This document shows, piece by piece, positions 45,377 to 55,456 of a DNA stretch of 64,000 nt. Source of the DNA: JACCXG01 sp963750935. GTDB lineage: Bacteria; Acidobacteriota; Vicinamibacteria; Vicinamibacterales; 2-12-FULL-66-21. The position numbers and the translations under genes were made by a program. The stretch spans positions 1 to 64,000 of the forward strand of contig CAVVSR010000009.1 in the NCBI GenBank assembly GCA_963750935.1, given 5' to 3'. Position 1 is the first letter of the stretch. The number at the start of each line of letters is the position of its first letter. The notes below the pieces were generated by a model. The model made no database searches and was not told the origin of the DNA. It saw only the letters and a program-made list of their open reading frames with translations.

Positions 45377-46850
45377 ATGAGTGTGCAACGAGAGCTCGAT
45401 CTTCACCTGACGCGCCGGCAGCTGTTCGGTCTCTCCGCGCGCGGCATCGGGCTCGGCGCGCTCGCGTCGCTGCTGCGGCCCCGAGGTGCTCGAGGCGGCC
45501 GCGCAGACGTCCGGGGCGCAGGCCCCGAAGACCGGCGGCCTGGCCGGCCTGCCCCACTTCGCTCCGAAGGCGAAGCGCGTGATCTTCCTGCACATGTCGG
45601 GCGGGCCGTCGCAGCTCGAGACGTTCGACTACAAGCCCGGGCTCGAGAAGTTCCAGGGCACGCAGATCCCCGACTCGGTGCGCATGGGCCAGCGCGTCGC
45701 GCAGACGGCGGGACAGTCGACGCTGCCGGTGGCGCGCTCGACCTACGGCTTCGCGCAGCACGGCCAGTCCGGCACCTGGGTCAGCGAGCTGCTGCCGCAC
45801 ACCGCGAAGGTCGTCGACGACATCACCGTCATCAAGACGATGTACACGGACGCGATCAACCACGACCCGGCGATCACGTTCATCCAGACCGGATTCCAGC
45901 AGCCGGGCCGCCCGAGCATGGGCGCGTGGCTCAGTTATGGCCTCGGCAGCGAGAACCAGAATCTACCCGCGTTCGTCGTGCTGCTGTCGCAGGCGCAGGC
46001 GCTCAACGCCGATCAGCCGCTGTTCTCCCGGCTGTGGGCGAGCGGCTTCCTGCCATCCAGCTATCAGGGCGTGCGCTTCCGCACCGGCAGCGAGCCGGTG
46101 CTGTTCCTCGAGGACCCGCCGGGGATCACGCGGTCGACGCGGCGGCAGATGCTCGATGCCGTGGCCAAGCTGAACACCATGAAGCACGAGTCGTACGGCG
46201 ATCCGGAGATCGAGACCCGCATCGCGCAGTACGAGATGGCCTACCGGATGCAGACGTCGGTGCCCGATCTCATGGACTTGTCGAAGGAGCCGGAGTCGGT
46301 CTTCGAGCTCTACGGCCCCGACGCGCGCAAGCCCGGCACCTTTGCCGCCAACTGCCTGCTCGCCCGCCGCCTCGCCGAGCGCAACGTGCGCTTCATCCAG
46401 CTCTATCACCGCGGCTGGGATCAGCATCGCGATCTGCCGCGCGACATCGCGCTCCAGTGCCGCGGCACCGACCAGCCCTCGGCGGCGCTCATCACCGATC
46501 TCAAGCAGCGCGGCCTCCTCGACGACACGCTCGTCGTCTGGGGCGGCGAATTCGGCCGCACGGTGTTCAGCCAGGGAAAGATCAGCGAGACCAACTACGG
46601 GCGCGACCATCACCCGCGCAACTTCTGCATGTGGGTCGCGGGCGGCGGCATCAAGGCCGGCAGCGTGCTCGGCGAGACCGACGACTTCAGCTACAACATC
46701 ACGTCAGACCCGGTGTCGGTCTACGACCTCCAGGCGACGATCCTTCACCTGATGGGGATCGATCACAAGAAGCTGACGTACAAGTTCCAGGGCAGGGATT
46801 TCAGGCTCACCGACGTGCACGGCGACGTGGTCAAGAAGCTGCTCGCATAG
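45377..46850 (+). CDS. Tat-exported DUF1501 protein, frameshifted
   Basis: A DUF1501 (alkaline-phosphatase-superfamily-like, sulfatase-related) protein of about 490 residues. N-terminal Tat-type signal (TRRQLFGLSARGIGLGALASLL), then FLHMSGGPSQLETFDYKP, RPSMGAWLSYGLGSENQNLP and VVWGGEFGRTVFSQG, with the end DVHGDVVKKLLA. It is the usual partner of the DUF1549/1553 protein and follows it by 25 bp. A CCCC run at 45479-45482 breaks the frame; with three C the text reads LLRPEVLEAAAQTSG, the expected sequence, so an extra base is the simplest explanation. Confidence 0.87.
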
Positions 46851-46867
46851 ACAGAAAGACGGAAAGT

Positions 46868-46934
46868 ACAGAAGTCAAAAGGTAAAAGGCAAAAAGCCTG
46901 TTCCGTTGTACTTTTCCCTTCTGACTTCTGCCTT
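46868..46934. repeat. AGAAGTC-type heptamer array, inverted pair
   Basis: The left arm of AGAAGTC/AAAAGGT/AAAAGGC units (46868-46898) and right arm of CCTTCTGAC-type units (46909-46934) are inverted around a core of about 10 bp. It fills the gap between the converging DUF1501 and TRAP transporter genes. Confidence 0.88.
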
Positions 46935-46936
46935 GT

Positions 46937-48823
46937 TCACCCCTTATACCCCAGCAACAGCCGCGGCAACACCAGCGTGAACCAGGGGAACGCGGCGATC
47001 AGCGCCAGGCCGATCAGCAGCGCGACCAGGTACGGCATGTAGTTGCGGCTGGCTTCGTCGATGTCCACGCGGGCGATGCCGGCGGCGATCGACAGGCCGA
47101 CCCCGACCGGCGGCAGGAAGAAGGCGATCCCCATCGCCGCGATGATGACGATGCCGTAGTGCACGGGATCGATGCCGATCGAGCGGCTGATCGGGAACAG
47201 GATCGGCCCGAAGATCAGCAGCGCCGGCAGCCCTTCGAGCAGCGCGCCGATCACCACGAACACCACCACGGTCAGCGCCATGAAGCCCCAGCGGCCGGCG
47301 CCGACGCCGCCCATCCATTCACCCAGCGTCTGCGGCACCCATTCACGCACCAGGATCCATGCGAACGCCGACGCCGCCGCCAGCACCCACAACGTCGTCG
47401 CGGTGACGACGCCGCTCTGGGCGAACTGGCCGCTCATCTCGCCGCGGCGGATGCCGCCCATCATCACGCCGGCAACCAGCGCATAGACGACGGCGAGCAG
47501 CGCCGCCTCGGTGACGGTGGTGGCGCCGGAGAAGATGCCGCCGAACAGGAGCACCGGCAGGCCGAGCGGGACCGCGGCCCGGCGCGCGGCGCGCCAGAGC
47601 TCGGCGCTCGTGACCCCGCTGGTGACCGGCCACTGCTGGCGTCGCGCCCGCAGCGCAATCAACACCAGCAGCACGGCGGCAAGGATGAACGCCGGCACGA
47701 AGCCGGCGAGGAACAGCGTGACGATCGAGAGGTTGACCAGCGAGCCGAGCACGACCATCGTCAAACACGGCGGCACCAGGATGCCCATCGCCGAGGCCGC
47801 CGCGACGACGCTGACCGACTCCGGGCCGGAGTAGCCGGCGCGCCGCATCGACGGCACGAGCAGCGAGCTGATCGCGGAGACGTCGGCCGCGGTCGACCCG
47901 GAAATGCCGGAGAACAGGATCTCCGCCACCACCGCGACCATCGCCAGCCCGCCGCGCACGCGCCCGACGATCGCCATCGCCAGATCGACGATGCGCTGCG
48001 AGATGCCGCCGGACTCCATCAGGGCGCCGGCGACGATGAACAGCGGGATCGCGAGCAGCACGAACGAGTCGACGCCGCCGAGGATCTTGATCGGCAGGAT
48101 GATGAAGCCGATGCCGCCGATGCCGAGGAGGTAGGTGAACGCGGTCAGCGCCAGCGTGAACGCGAGCGGCATCCCGAGCGCCGCGGTCGCGAGAAACCCG
48201 GTCACCAGCACGACCAGCGGCGGCGCGTTCGCGAGGAGCGGAATCAGCACCGAGGCGATCGCAACCGCCGCGGCGCCCAGCGACCACGCCAGCAGCGATC
48301 CGTCACGCCAGACGGCGGCGCCTTCGGCCCGCAGCTGCTCCACCAGCACCACGCACATCAGCAGCAGGGACAGCGGCAGCACCGCGGACATCCACGCGCC
48401 CGAGAGCCCGCTCGCCGGCAGCCGCTCGCCGGCGCTGGTGAGCGTGAGGTTCCAGGACGGGACGATCAGGCAGACGAAGAACGCGAGCAGCACGAGCCGC
48501 AGCCCGCGCTCGACGGCCTGACGCCGATCCTCCCGCAGCAGTCGGACCAGGGCGGTGACCCGCGGGTGCTGGGCGTGGAGCAGGGCCGCGATGCCGCCCG
48601 CGCACATCAGCCAGACCAGCAGCAGCCTGGCGATCTCCTCGGTCCAGGGAATCGGCTGACGCATGACGTGCCGGGCGATCACCTGCAGCCCGACGACGAA
48701 CGCCTGCGTGACGACGAGGACGGCGATCGACGACTGCAGCACGCGATCGGCGCGGCCGCGCGGCGCCGGCGGGTGGAGAACGAGTCCCGGATGGGCCTCG
48801 GGCTCAGGGCTGGTGGCGGTCAC
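46937..48823 (-). CDS. TRAP transporter fused small and large membrane subunits (DctQM)
   Basis: A 628-residue inner-membrane protein combining a DctQ-like four-helix part (about 20-180, VIARHVMRQPIPWTEEIARLLLVW) and a DctM-like part (about 190-628). The large subunit shows PLFIVAGALMESGGISQRIVDLA, GISGSTAADVSAISSLLVPSM and FFLPPVGVGLSIAAGIA. TRAP systems import carboxylates or sugar acids using sodium gradients. The start is GTG 48823, overlapping the binding-protein stop by 4 bp (GTGA). The substrate is likely an organic acid or uronate, inferred from the family only. Confidence 0.9.
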   Translation of the reverse strand: MTATSPEPEAHPGLVLHPPAPRGRADRVLQSSIAVLVVTQAFVVGLQVIARHVMRQPIPWTEEIARLLLVWLMCAGGIAALLHAQHPRVTALVRLLREDRRQAVERGLRLVLLAFFVCLIVPSWNLTLTSAGERLPASGLSGAWMSAVLPLSLLLMCVVLVEQLRAEGAAVWRDGSLLAWSLGAAAVAIASVLIPLLANAPPLVVLVTGFLATAALGMPLAFTLALTAFTYLLGIGGIGFIILPIKILGGVDSFVLLAIPLFIVAGALMESGGISQRIVDLAMAIVGRVRGGLAMVAVVAEILFSGISGSTAADVSAISSLLVPSMRRAGYSGPESVSVVAAASAMGILVPPCLTMVVLGSLVNLSIVTLFLAGFVPAFILAAVLLVLIALRARRQQWPVTSGVTSAELWRAARRAAVPLGLPVLLFGGIFSGATTVTEAALLAVVYALVAGVMMGGIRRGEMSGQFAQSGVVTATTLWVLAAASAFAWILVREWVPQTLGEWMGGVGAGRWGFMALTVVVFVVIGALLEGLPALLIFGPILFPISRSIGIDPVHYGIVIIAAMGIAFFLPPVGVGLSIAAGIARVDIDEASRNYMPYLVALLIGLALIAAFPWFTLVLPRLLLGYKG

Positions 48824-49815
48824 GCGAGGATCGCCTCGAGCCACGGGGTCACGCCGAGCGCGCGCCCCTCGCTGTCCCAGAGCCGTTCCGCCGCGCGCCG
48901 GAACGGCTCGCCTGGCATCTCGTGGATGGCCATGCCGTGCTTGGACAGCTGCGCGGTGGCAGTCGTGTCTTCGGCCTGGCCTCTTGCGCGCTGCGCCGCG
49001 GCGGCGTCGCGGGCGGCGCGTTCGAGCGCGGCGAGGATGTCGGCGGGCAGTCGCGCCAGCGTCGTGGTGGACGCCCACAGGCCGAGCACGCCGGCGATGT
49101 GCCGCGTGCGCGCCATGAATCCCGCGACCTCGTAGAAGCGCTGCTGCAGCGTCGTGCTGGCGTCGTGCTCGTAGCCGTCGATGACGCCGGTCTGCAGCGA
49201 CGTGTAGACCTCGCCGAAGGCCATCGGCGTCGGGCTCGCGCCCATCAGCTCGACCGCCTTCACGTAAATCGGCGACTGGATGGTGCGGATCTTCAGCCCG
49301 CTCAAGTGCGCGGGTTCGGTGACGCTGCGCGATCGCGTGACGACGTGGCGAAAGCCGAACGAGTCGCCCCAGGCGAGCGGCCGCATGCGAACGTTCGACG
49401 CCAGGTAGTCGGCGGCCTCGCGGCCGACGCGATCGTCGAGCACCGCGTGGACGTGCGCCCAGTCCTTCCACAGGAACGGGAAGTCGAAGACCTGCAGGCG
49501 CGGCGCGACGCTGCCCCAGATCGCCGTCCCCGACACCATGAAGTCGACCAGTCCTTCCTGGAGCTGCTGGACGATCTCACGCTCCTGCCCCAGCGTGCCG
49601 CTCGGGAACAGGCGGACCTTCACGGCGCCGCCGGTCATCGCCTCGGCGCGCTGGCGGAAGTTGTCGGCGAAGACGTGCAGCGCCGTCGGACCCGCGGTCA
49701 TCGAGTGCGACAGCCGAAGGATGATCGCGCCGCGCTCGGTGCGATCGCGACAGCCCGCGATCGCGGCGGCACCCGCGGTCGCACAGGTCGCGAGGAAGCG
49801 GCGGCGGGACAGCAT
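48820..49815 (-). CDS. TRAP transporter periplasmic binding protein (DctP family)
   Basis: A 331-residue periplasmic solute receptor. N-terminus MLSRRRFLATCATAGAAAIAGC combines a Tat-like RRRFL and a lipobox Cys. The DctP fold shows FPSGTLGQEREIVQQLQEGL, WKDWAHVHAVL, LSGLKIRTIQSPIYVKAVELMGASPTPM and EVYTSLQTGVIDGYEHD, whose central Arg would hold a substrate carboxylate. It is coupled to the fused membrane subunit by a 4-bp overlap. The CGGGACT heptamer array lies directly upstream. Confidence 0.92.
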   Translation of the reverse strand: MLSRRRFLATCATAGAAAIAGCRDRTERGAIILRLSHSMTAGPTALHVFADNFRQRAEAMTGGAVKVRLFPSGTLGQEREIVQQLQEGLVDFMVSGTAIWGSVAPRLQVFDFPFLWKDWAHVHAVLDDRVGREAADYLASNVRMRPLAWGDSFGFRHVVTRSRSVTEPAHLSGLKIRTIQSPIYVKAVELMGASPTPMAFGEVYTSLQTGVIDGYEHDASTTLQQRFYEVAGFMARTRHIAGVLGLWASTTTLARLPADILAALERAARDAAAAQRARGQAEDTTATAQLSKHGMAIHEMPGEPFRRAAERLWDSEGRALGVTPWLEAILA

Positions 49816-49821
49816 AGCTAA

Positions 49822-49888
49822 TCGGGATTCGGGACTCGGGACTCGGGACGCGGGACGCGGGATTCGGGACGCGGGATTCGGGACTAGG
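49822..49888. repeat. CGGGACT/CGGGATT heptamer array
   Basis: Nine nearly perfect 7-bp units (CGGGATT, CGGGACT, CGGGACG) separate the esterase and DctP genes. The stop codon of the esterase (TAG) lies inside a unit. Confidence 0.92.
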
Positions 49889-50759
49889 GCGTCGACGGAG
49901 CCTTCTTGAGGAACCCGCTCTCGACCAGCCACTCCTCGAAGCGGACCATCCAGCGGCCGGACGGACGGGCGTTGGTCGCGCGCAGCCCGAAGCCGTGGCC
50001 GCCGGTGCCGTACATGTGCAGCTCGGCGGGCGCTCCCGCCCGCTTGAAGCGGAGGTAGACCTCGGCCAGGCCTTCGGCGATATCGGTGCGATCGTTGTAG
50101 GCGGCGGCGAGGAACGCCGGGGTCGAGTCCTTGGTCGGCTGGATGTCGACCGAGCGGCCCGGATAGATGAGGGCCTGGAACGCCGGGCGCGACGGCTGGC
50201 GCTCGATCGGGTCGGTGGCGTCCGCGCGGCCCTCGTCGAAGCGGTTGGTGATCTGCCAGACCAGCTCGCCGCCGGCGGAGAACCCGAGCGCGCCGAGTCG
50301 CGCCGGATCGATCTGCCATTCCTGGGCCCGGCTGCGAATCAGCCGCATCGCCCGCTGCGCATCGGCGAACGACTCCTTCTCGATCTGGTAGGTCGATCCT
50401 TCCTCGCGGGCGAGCCGGTGCTTCAGCACGAACGCGGCGATGCCGCGCTCGGCCAGCCACTCGCCGACGTTGTAGCCCTCGTGCGTAATCGCGAGCATGC
50501 GATGGCCGCCACCCGGGATGACCAGGATGGCCGTGCCAGTGGCCTTGCCCTTGGCCGGCAGGTACGGCGTGATGCTCGGCGAGTGGATGCTCGACACGCG
50601 GTGTTCGCCGGTGTCAGAGACCGCCACGACTTCCTTGGCGGTCTTGCCTTCGGATCCCGGCGCCACGCCGGACCAGAGCGGAATCGACGCCGGAATCTCG
50701 GCCGCCGCCACCGCAGCAGACAGCACCAGGGCGGCGAGGATAGAATTCGCGCACTGCAT
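49884..50759 (-). CDS. Exported alpha/beta hydrolase (acetyl-esterase-like)
   Basis: A 291-residue periplasmic esterase with a signal peptide (1-20, ending VAAAE). Features are LVIPGGGHRMLAITHEGYN (oxyanion region), LGALGFSAGGELVWQI (Ser), DSTPAFLAAAYNDRTDI (Asp region) and GTGGHGFGLR (His). It resembles esterases that remove acetyl groups from plant polysaccharides. ATG 50759 is only 11 bp from the divergent start of the Nramp-like gene, so its promoter must overlap that coding region. Stop TAG is provided by the heptamer array. Confidence 0.88.
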   Translation of the reverse strand: MQCANSILAALVLSAAVAAAEIPASIPLWSGVAPGSEGKTAKEVVAVSDTGEHRVSSIHSPSITPYLPAKGKATGTAILVIPGGGHRMLAITHEGYNVGEWLAERGIAAFVLKHRLAREEGSTYQIEKESFADAQRAMRLIRSRAQEWQIDPARLGALGFSAGGELVWQITNRFDEGRADATDPIERQPSRPAFQALIYPGRSVDIQPTKDSTPAFLAAAYNDRTDIAEGLAEVYLRFKRAGAPAELHMYGTGGHGFGLRATNARPSGRWMVRFEEWLVESGFLKKAPSTP

Positions 50760-50770
50760 CACATCACCTC

Positions 50771-52071
50771 GTGACGACCGACACCATCCAGCAGCCGCCC
50801 GCGCCACCGGTCCCGCGCTCGTTCGTCGAGTACCTCCGCTCCTTCGGCCCCGGCATCGTCATCGTGCTGACGTGGCTGGGCGCGGGAGACGTGGTGGACA
50901 TGGGGACCGCCGGCGCCAACTATGGCTACGCGCTGCTGTGGGTCTTCGTCGTCGCGATTCTATTCCGGTTTCTGTTCGTCTCGCTCATCGCGCGCTACCA
51001 CCTGTGCAACCAGCACGGCGAGGGTGTGCTGGACGGGCTGGTACGGCTCCACCCGGCGTATGCGCCGGTGCTGTTCATCGCCGCCGTCGTGATGAGCCAC
51101 GTCTACGGCTCGTACATGACCGCGCGGGATCGGCGAAGTCTGCCGCAACGTGTTCGGCTTCGGGGCGATCTGGCAGTGGGCCGTGCTGTGGAACGCCATC
51201 GCCTTCTATCTGGTGTTCCGGCCGAGCTTTCGCACGCTCGAATACGTGTTCCTGTTCTTTCTCGGCGTGCTGTCGGTGTCGTTCCTGGGATGCGCGCTGT
51301 GGGTCGGTTTTTCGCCCGGGGACGTGTTCCGCGGGCTGGTTCGGATGGAGATGCCGGGGCAGCAGGGGGTCTACGACCCGTGGCACGTGTCGCTCGCGAT
51401 GATCGGGGCGGTCGGCGGGTCGATGATGAACCTGGTGTATCCCGTACTTCCTCGACGCCAAGGGATGGCATGCGCCGCAATATCGCAAGGTCCAGCAGTA
51501 CGACCTGCTGCTCGGCATCGTCGCGATGCTGATCCTCAACCTGGCGGTGTGGGTGCTCGGCGCGGAGCTGCTCTTCCCCGACAAGCACATCGAACAGCTC
51601 AACGACCTGCCGAACCTCTTGAGCTCGACGCTGGGCGAAGCCGGACGCGTGCTGTTCTACGCCGGCATCTTCGCCGCGATCTACACGTCGATCATCGGCC
51701 ACGCCGCCGGACTCGGCGCGCTCGGCACGCACGCCTGGCTGCGGTGGCAGGGCACGCCGGTCACGCGCACGACCAATTTCAAGTCGCATCCCTGCTATCG
51801 CTGGATCGTGCTGGTCAACCTGGTCACGCCGTTGATCTGGACCCTGCCCGGCATGCCCGGCTTCGTCGCGCTGACGCTCACCGCCAACGCCGCCCAGGTG
51901 ATCCTGCTGCCGATGCTGGCGGGAGGGCTGTGGTGGATCACCGCGAGCGAGCGCCTGATCGGCCGCGAGCACAGGAACCGCTGGTGGGAGAACGCGCTGA
52001 TGGCGACGCTATTCGGGCTGGCGACGTACTTCGGGGTGCAGGCGGTCAAGAACGTGTTCAATCAGATCTGA
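50771..52071 (+). CDS. Nramp-like divalent metal transporter, two frameshifts
   Basis: A polytopic membrane protein of about 433 residues related to the Nramp family: FGPGIVIVLTWLGAGDVVDMGTAGANYGYALLW at the start replaces the usual DPGN metal motif with GAGDVVD. Extra bases in a GGG run at 51126-51128 and a CCC run at 51442-51444 break the frame; removing one from each gives MTARIGEVCRNVFG and LVYPYFLDAKGWHAP, continuous membrane protein. Because the canonical DPGN is absent, metal transport is uncertain. The start is GTG 50771, with no ribosome site. Confidence 0.78.
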
Positions 52072-52073
52072 GC

Positions 52074-52130
52074 GCCCCGCGTCCCGATTCCCGCGTCCCG
52101 ACTCCCGAATCCCGAGTCCCGAGTCCCGTA
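52074..52130. repeat. CGGGACT-type heptamer array
   Basis: Eight 7-bp units of the CCCGATT/CCCGACT/CCCGAGT type fill the gap between the converging Nramp-like gene and the ADOP permease. Confidence 0.9.
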
Positions 52131-52131
52131 G

Positions 52132-54553
52132 CTATCGCCCCAACGCCGACAGCGGCGTGATCCTCGAGGCGCGGCGCGCCGGGATGTAGGTGGCGAGCAG
52201 CGCCGCCACGACGATCACGGCCGGGGCGATCGAGAAGGTGAGGGGATCGAGGCCCTCGACGTCGAACAGCAGGCGCTCCACCGAACGGGCGGCGAAGACC
52301 GACGCGATCAGGCCGAGGCCGAGACCCGCCAGCGCCAGGCGCGCGCCGTGCCAGACGACCATCGCGACCACGCGATTGGGTGAGGCGCCGACGGCCATCC
52401 GGACGCCGAGCTCGGGGATCCGCTGCGACACCGTGTAGGCCATCACGCCGTAGACGCCGACCGCCGCGAGCGCGACGGCAATCCCGGCGAAGATCAGCAG
52501 CAGCATCGCCTGCAGCCGCGGCTGCGCGACCGTGCCGGCAATCGACGTCTCCATCGTCCGGACGTTGACGAGCGGCTGTTCGCGATCGATCTGGCGCATC
52601 GCCGAGCGCAGCGAGCCGGCCAGCGTCAGCGGATCGCCAGTGGTCCGGACCACCAGCGCGGTACTGAGATACATGCCGGCCAGCTGCGAATCGGTGCCGT
52701 GCGAGTACGGCACGAACATCTCGGCCTTCGAGCCGAGCGCGAACGACTGCTTCACGTCGCCGACGACCCCCACGATCTCCATCATCGGTGACTCCGGGTT
52801 CGGATAGCGTCCGAGCTGGATCTGCTGGCCGACGGGATCGCTGTCGGGAAAGAACTGGCGCGCCATCGCCTCGTTGATCACGACCACCGGCGCCGAGCCC
52901 TCGCGATCCTGATCGGTGAGCAGCCGGCCGCGTCGTAGCGGGACGCCGAGCGTCGTCAAGTAAGTCGGCGTCACCGCACGCAGCCCGGCCAGGATGTAGT
53001 CGTCGGGCCCCTTCGGCGGGGCCGCGGCGCGATTGAAGTGGATCGACATCCCGGGGCCGGCCATCGGCAGGGCGGTCGTGATCGCGGCGTCCGCCACGCC
53101 GGGCAGCGCGCGCACGCGCTCGACGATGCGCTCGACCACGGCGTTCCGGACCACCGGCTCGCCGTAGGTCTGCGGGGAGAGCGGCAGGTTCACGACCAGC
53201 AGGTTCTCCGGCTGAAAGCCGGGAGACACCCGCGTCAGCGTCGAGAAGCTGCGCAGCAGCAGGCCGGCGCCAACCAGCAGCACGAGCGCCAGGCCCACTT
53301 CCACGACCACGAGCGTCGCGCGCGCGTGGCGGTGAGGCGCGCTGCCGAGGCCGCTGCGGCCTTCCTCGTTCAGGGAGCGCCGGATGTCGAAGCGGATCGC
53401 CTGCACGGCCGGCACCAGCCCGAAGATCAACCCCGTCACTACGGACACGCCGAACGTGAAGAATCCGACCTGCCAGGCGATGCCGATGGTGTGCGCGCGC
53501 GGCAGGCCGGTCGCCGCGGCGCCGGTCAGAAACGAGACGCCCCACGACGCCACCAGCAGGCCGGCCATGCCGCCGATGCACGCCAGCACCACGCTCTCGA
53601 CGAGCAGCTGCCGGACGATGCGGGTGCGGCTGGCGCCGAGGGCGACGCGAACGGCAATCTCCTTCTGCCGGCCGACCGCCCGCGCGAGGAGAAGATTGGC
53701 GACGTTCGCGCAGGCGATCAGCAGCACCAGCGCCACCGCCCCGAGCAGCATCGTCAGCGCCGGCCTGATGTTCTGCACCAGCTGCTCCTGCGCGAGCGAG
53801 ACCAGCGCGCGGACGGCTGCGATTCGACTCGGGGAACTCCGCCTCGAGCTGCTGCGCGATCGCGTCCATCTCGACCCGCGCGTCCTCGAGCGACACGCCG
53901 TCCTTGAGCCGCGCCATCGGAATGATGCCGGGGTGCCAGCCGCGATCCTCGGGCAGCGTCGCCGCCCACGGCCCGTACGGCACGTAGACGTCGGCCGGCT
54001 GGTACAGCTCGAACCGTCGCGGCAGGATCCCGACGATGGTGTGCGGCCGCTGGTCGAGCTGAATCGTGCGGCCGAGCGCCTCGCCGCCCGGGAACTTGCG
54101 CTCGGCGAAGCCCGAGCTCACCAGCGCGACGCCTTCCGCCCCAGGAAGGTCGTCCGCCGCGCTGAACGCGCGGCCGTGCTCGATGCGCACGCCGAGCATC
54201 GGCAGCAGGTCCGCGGAGAGCATCTTCGCGGGGACGCGCTCCGGCTCGCCGACGCCGGAGACCGTCAGATTGGTGGGACGAAACGCCGCCATCCCGCTGA
54301 ACGACTTGGCCCGCTTCCGCCACTCGTCATAGTTGTAGCGGGTGACCGACAGCATGCCGAACTGCGGCATCTGCTCGTTCAGCATCACCACCTCGGCCGG
54401 CCGGTCGTACGGCAACGGGGCGAGGAGCACCGCATGAAACACGGTAAACACGGCGGTATTCGCGCCGATGCCCAGCGCGAGGGTGGCCACGGCGACGGCC
54501 GTGAAGCCGGGGCGGCGGAGCAGATTCCGAAGGGCCAGACGCAGGTCGTGCAT
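52132..54553 (-). CDS. ADOP-type ABC transporter permease (MacB/FtsX family), frameshifted
   Basis: A permease of about 805 residues. MHDLRLALRNLLRRPGFTAVAVATLALGIGANTAVF opens the first membrane block, a MacB-type periplasmic domain follows, QKEIAVRVALGASRTRI and PELGVRMAVGASPNRVVAM mark the two FtsX halves, and the end PARRASRITPLSALGR is typical. Unlike the ADOP gene at 13.3 kb it lacks the long cytoplasmic N-terminus and has no adjacent PadR gene. One extra base at about 53816-53821 shifts the frame; removing it reads SNRAVRALVSLAQEQLVQN. ATG 54553 is chosen from homology of the opening. Confidence 0.87.
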
Positions 54554-54725
54554 ACGGAGAAAGTGTACGGGCAAACTCGAGGACATGCTGCTCAACCGCA
54601 CGCGATCTGGGACGAATGGATCGGATCCGCGTCAATTCGGCTGTGCCATAATCCGCGCCGGTTTCCTCTCGAACGTGACGGGATCGTCAGCGGCGCCCGC
54701 TCGCGTCGCGCAAGGAGTGTCAACG

Positions 54726-55307
54726 ATGAAGGGCAAGAAGAAGACGGCCGGCCGGGCCGCGGCAGCCAAGAAAAAGACAGCGCCGAAGAAGGTAGTGGCC
54801 AAGGCTAAGGCCAAGGCCAAGGCGCCCGCGAAGAAGAAGGTCCTGGCCGTCCCGGCCGGCTACCGGACGGTGACGCCGTACCTCGTGTGCCGCGGCGCCG
54901 CCGAGGCGATTGCGTTCTACAAGCAGGCGTTCGGCGCGAAGGAACTGATGCGCATGGGCAGCCCGGACGGCAAGGTCGCGCATGCGGAGATCCGCATCGG
55001 CGACTCGCACGTCATGCTGGGCGACGAATCACCCGAGCAGGGCTCGTCGGCGCCGCAGACCGTCGGCGGCAGCCCGGTCCATATCTTTTTGTATCTGCCG
55101 AACGTCGACAAGGTGTTCGCGCAGGCGGTCGCGGCCGGCGCCACGGCGGACATGCCGCCGATGGACATGTTCTGGGGCGATCGCTACTGCAAGGTGTCGG
55201 ATCCGTTCGGCCACAAGTGGAACATGGCCACGCACATCGAGGACGTCACGCCGAAGGAGATGGCGCGGCGCAGCCAGGCGTTCATGAGCCAGCAGGGAGA
55301 CCATTAA
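54726..55307 (+). CDS. PhnB-like VOC protein with a histone H1-like basic tail
   Basis: A 193-residue protein. Residues 1-40 are Lys/Ala-rich with KAKAKAKAPAKKK-type repeats like histone H1 or AlgP tails. Residues about 45-180 form a glyoxalase-like PhnB fold: VTPYLVCRGAAEAIAFYKQAFGA, MLGDESPE, WGDRYCKVSDPFGHKWNMATH. The tail could bind nucleic acid or keep the enzyme at the nucleoid; that is inference. ATG 54726 has AAGGAG 8 nt upstream. The TAA stop is in the left arm of a GGGAGTT hairpin. Confidence 0.88.
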   Translation: MKGKKKTAGRAAAAKKKTAPKKVVAKAKAKAKAPAKKKVLAVPAGYRTVTPYLVCRGAAEAIAFYKQAFGAKELMRMGSPDGKVAHAEIRIGDSHVMLGDESPEQGSSAPQTVGGSPVHIFLYLPNVDKVFAQAVAAGATADMPPMDMFWGDRYCKVSDPFGHKWNMATHIEDVTPKEMARRSQAFMSQQGDH

Positions 55308-55455
55308 CTCCCAACTTCCAACTCCCAACTCCCAAGCGGAACCGCTCGTACCTTCTGGGTGAAAAATGCCGCGACCAGGTAGTTGGCGCGTCTTCGACCC
55401 AGATGTCTCGAGCGACTCCATTGGGAGTTGGGATGGGAGTTGGGAGTTGGAGGTT
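55304..55455. repeat. GGGAGTT-armed hairpin element, copy 3
   Basis: Left arm (55304-55335, TTAACTCCCAACTTCCAACT...) and right arm (55421-55455, GGGAGTT units with one irregular GGGAT) frame an 85-bp core (55336-55420). Inside the core GGAACCGCTCG and TCTGGGT pair with CGAGCGACTCC and ACCCAGA. The core differs in sequence from copies 1 and 2 but keeps the same stem layout. It fills the gap between the converging VOC and glycosidase-like genes. Confidence 0.9.
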
Positions 55456-55456
55456 C

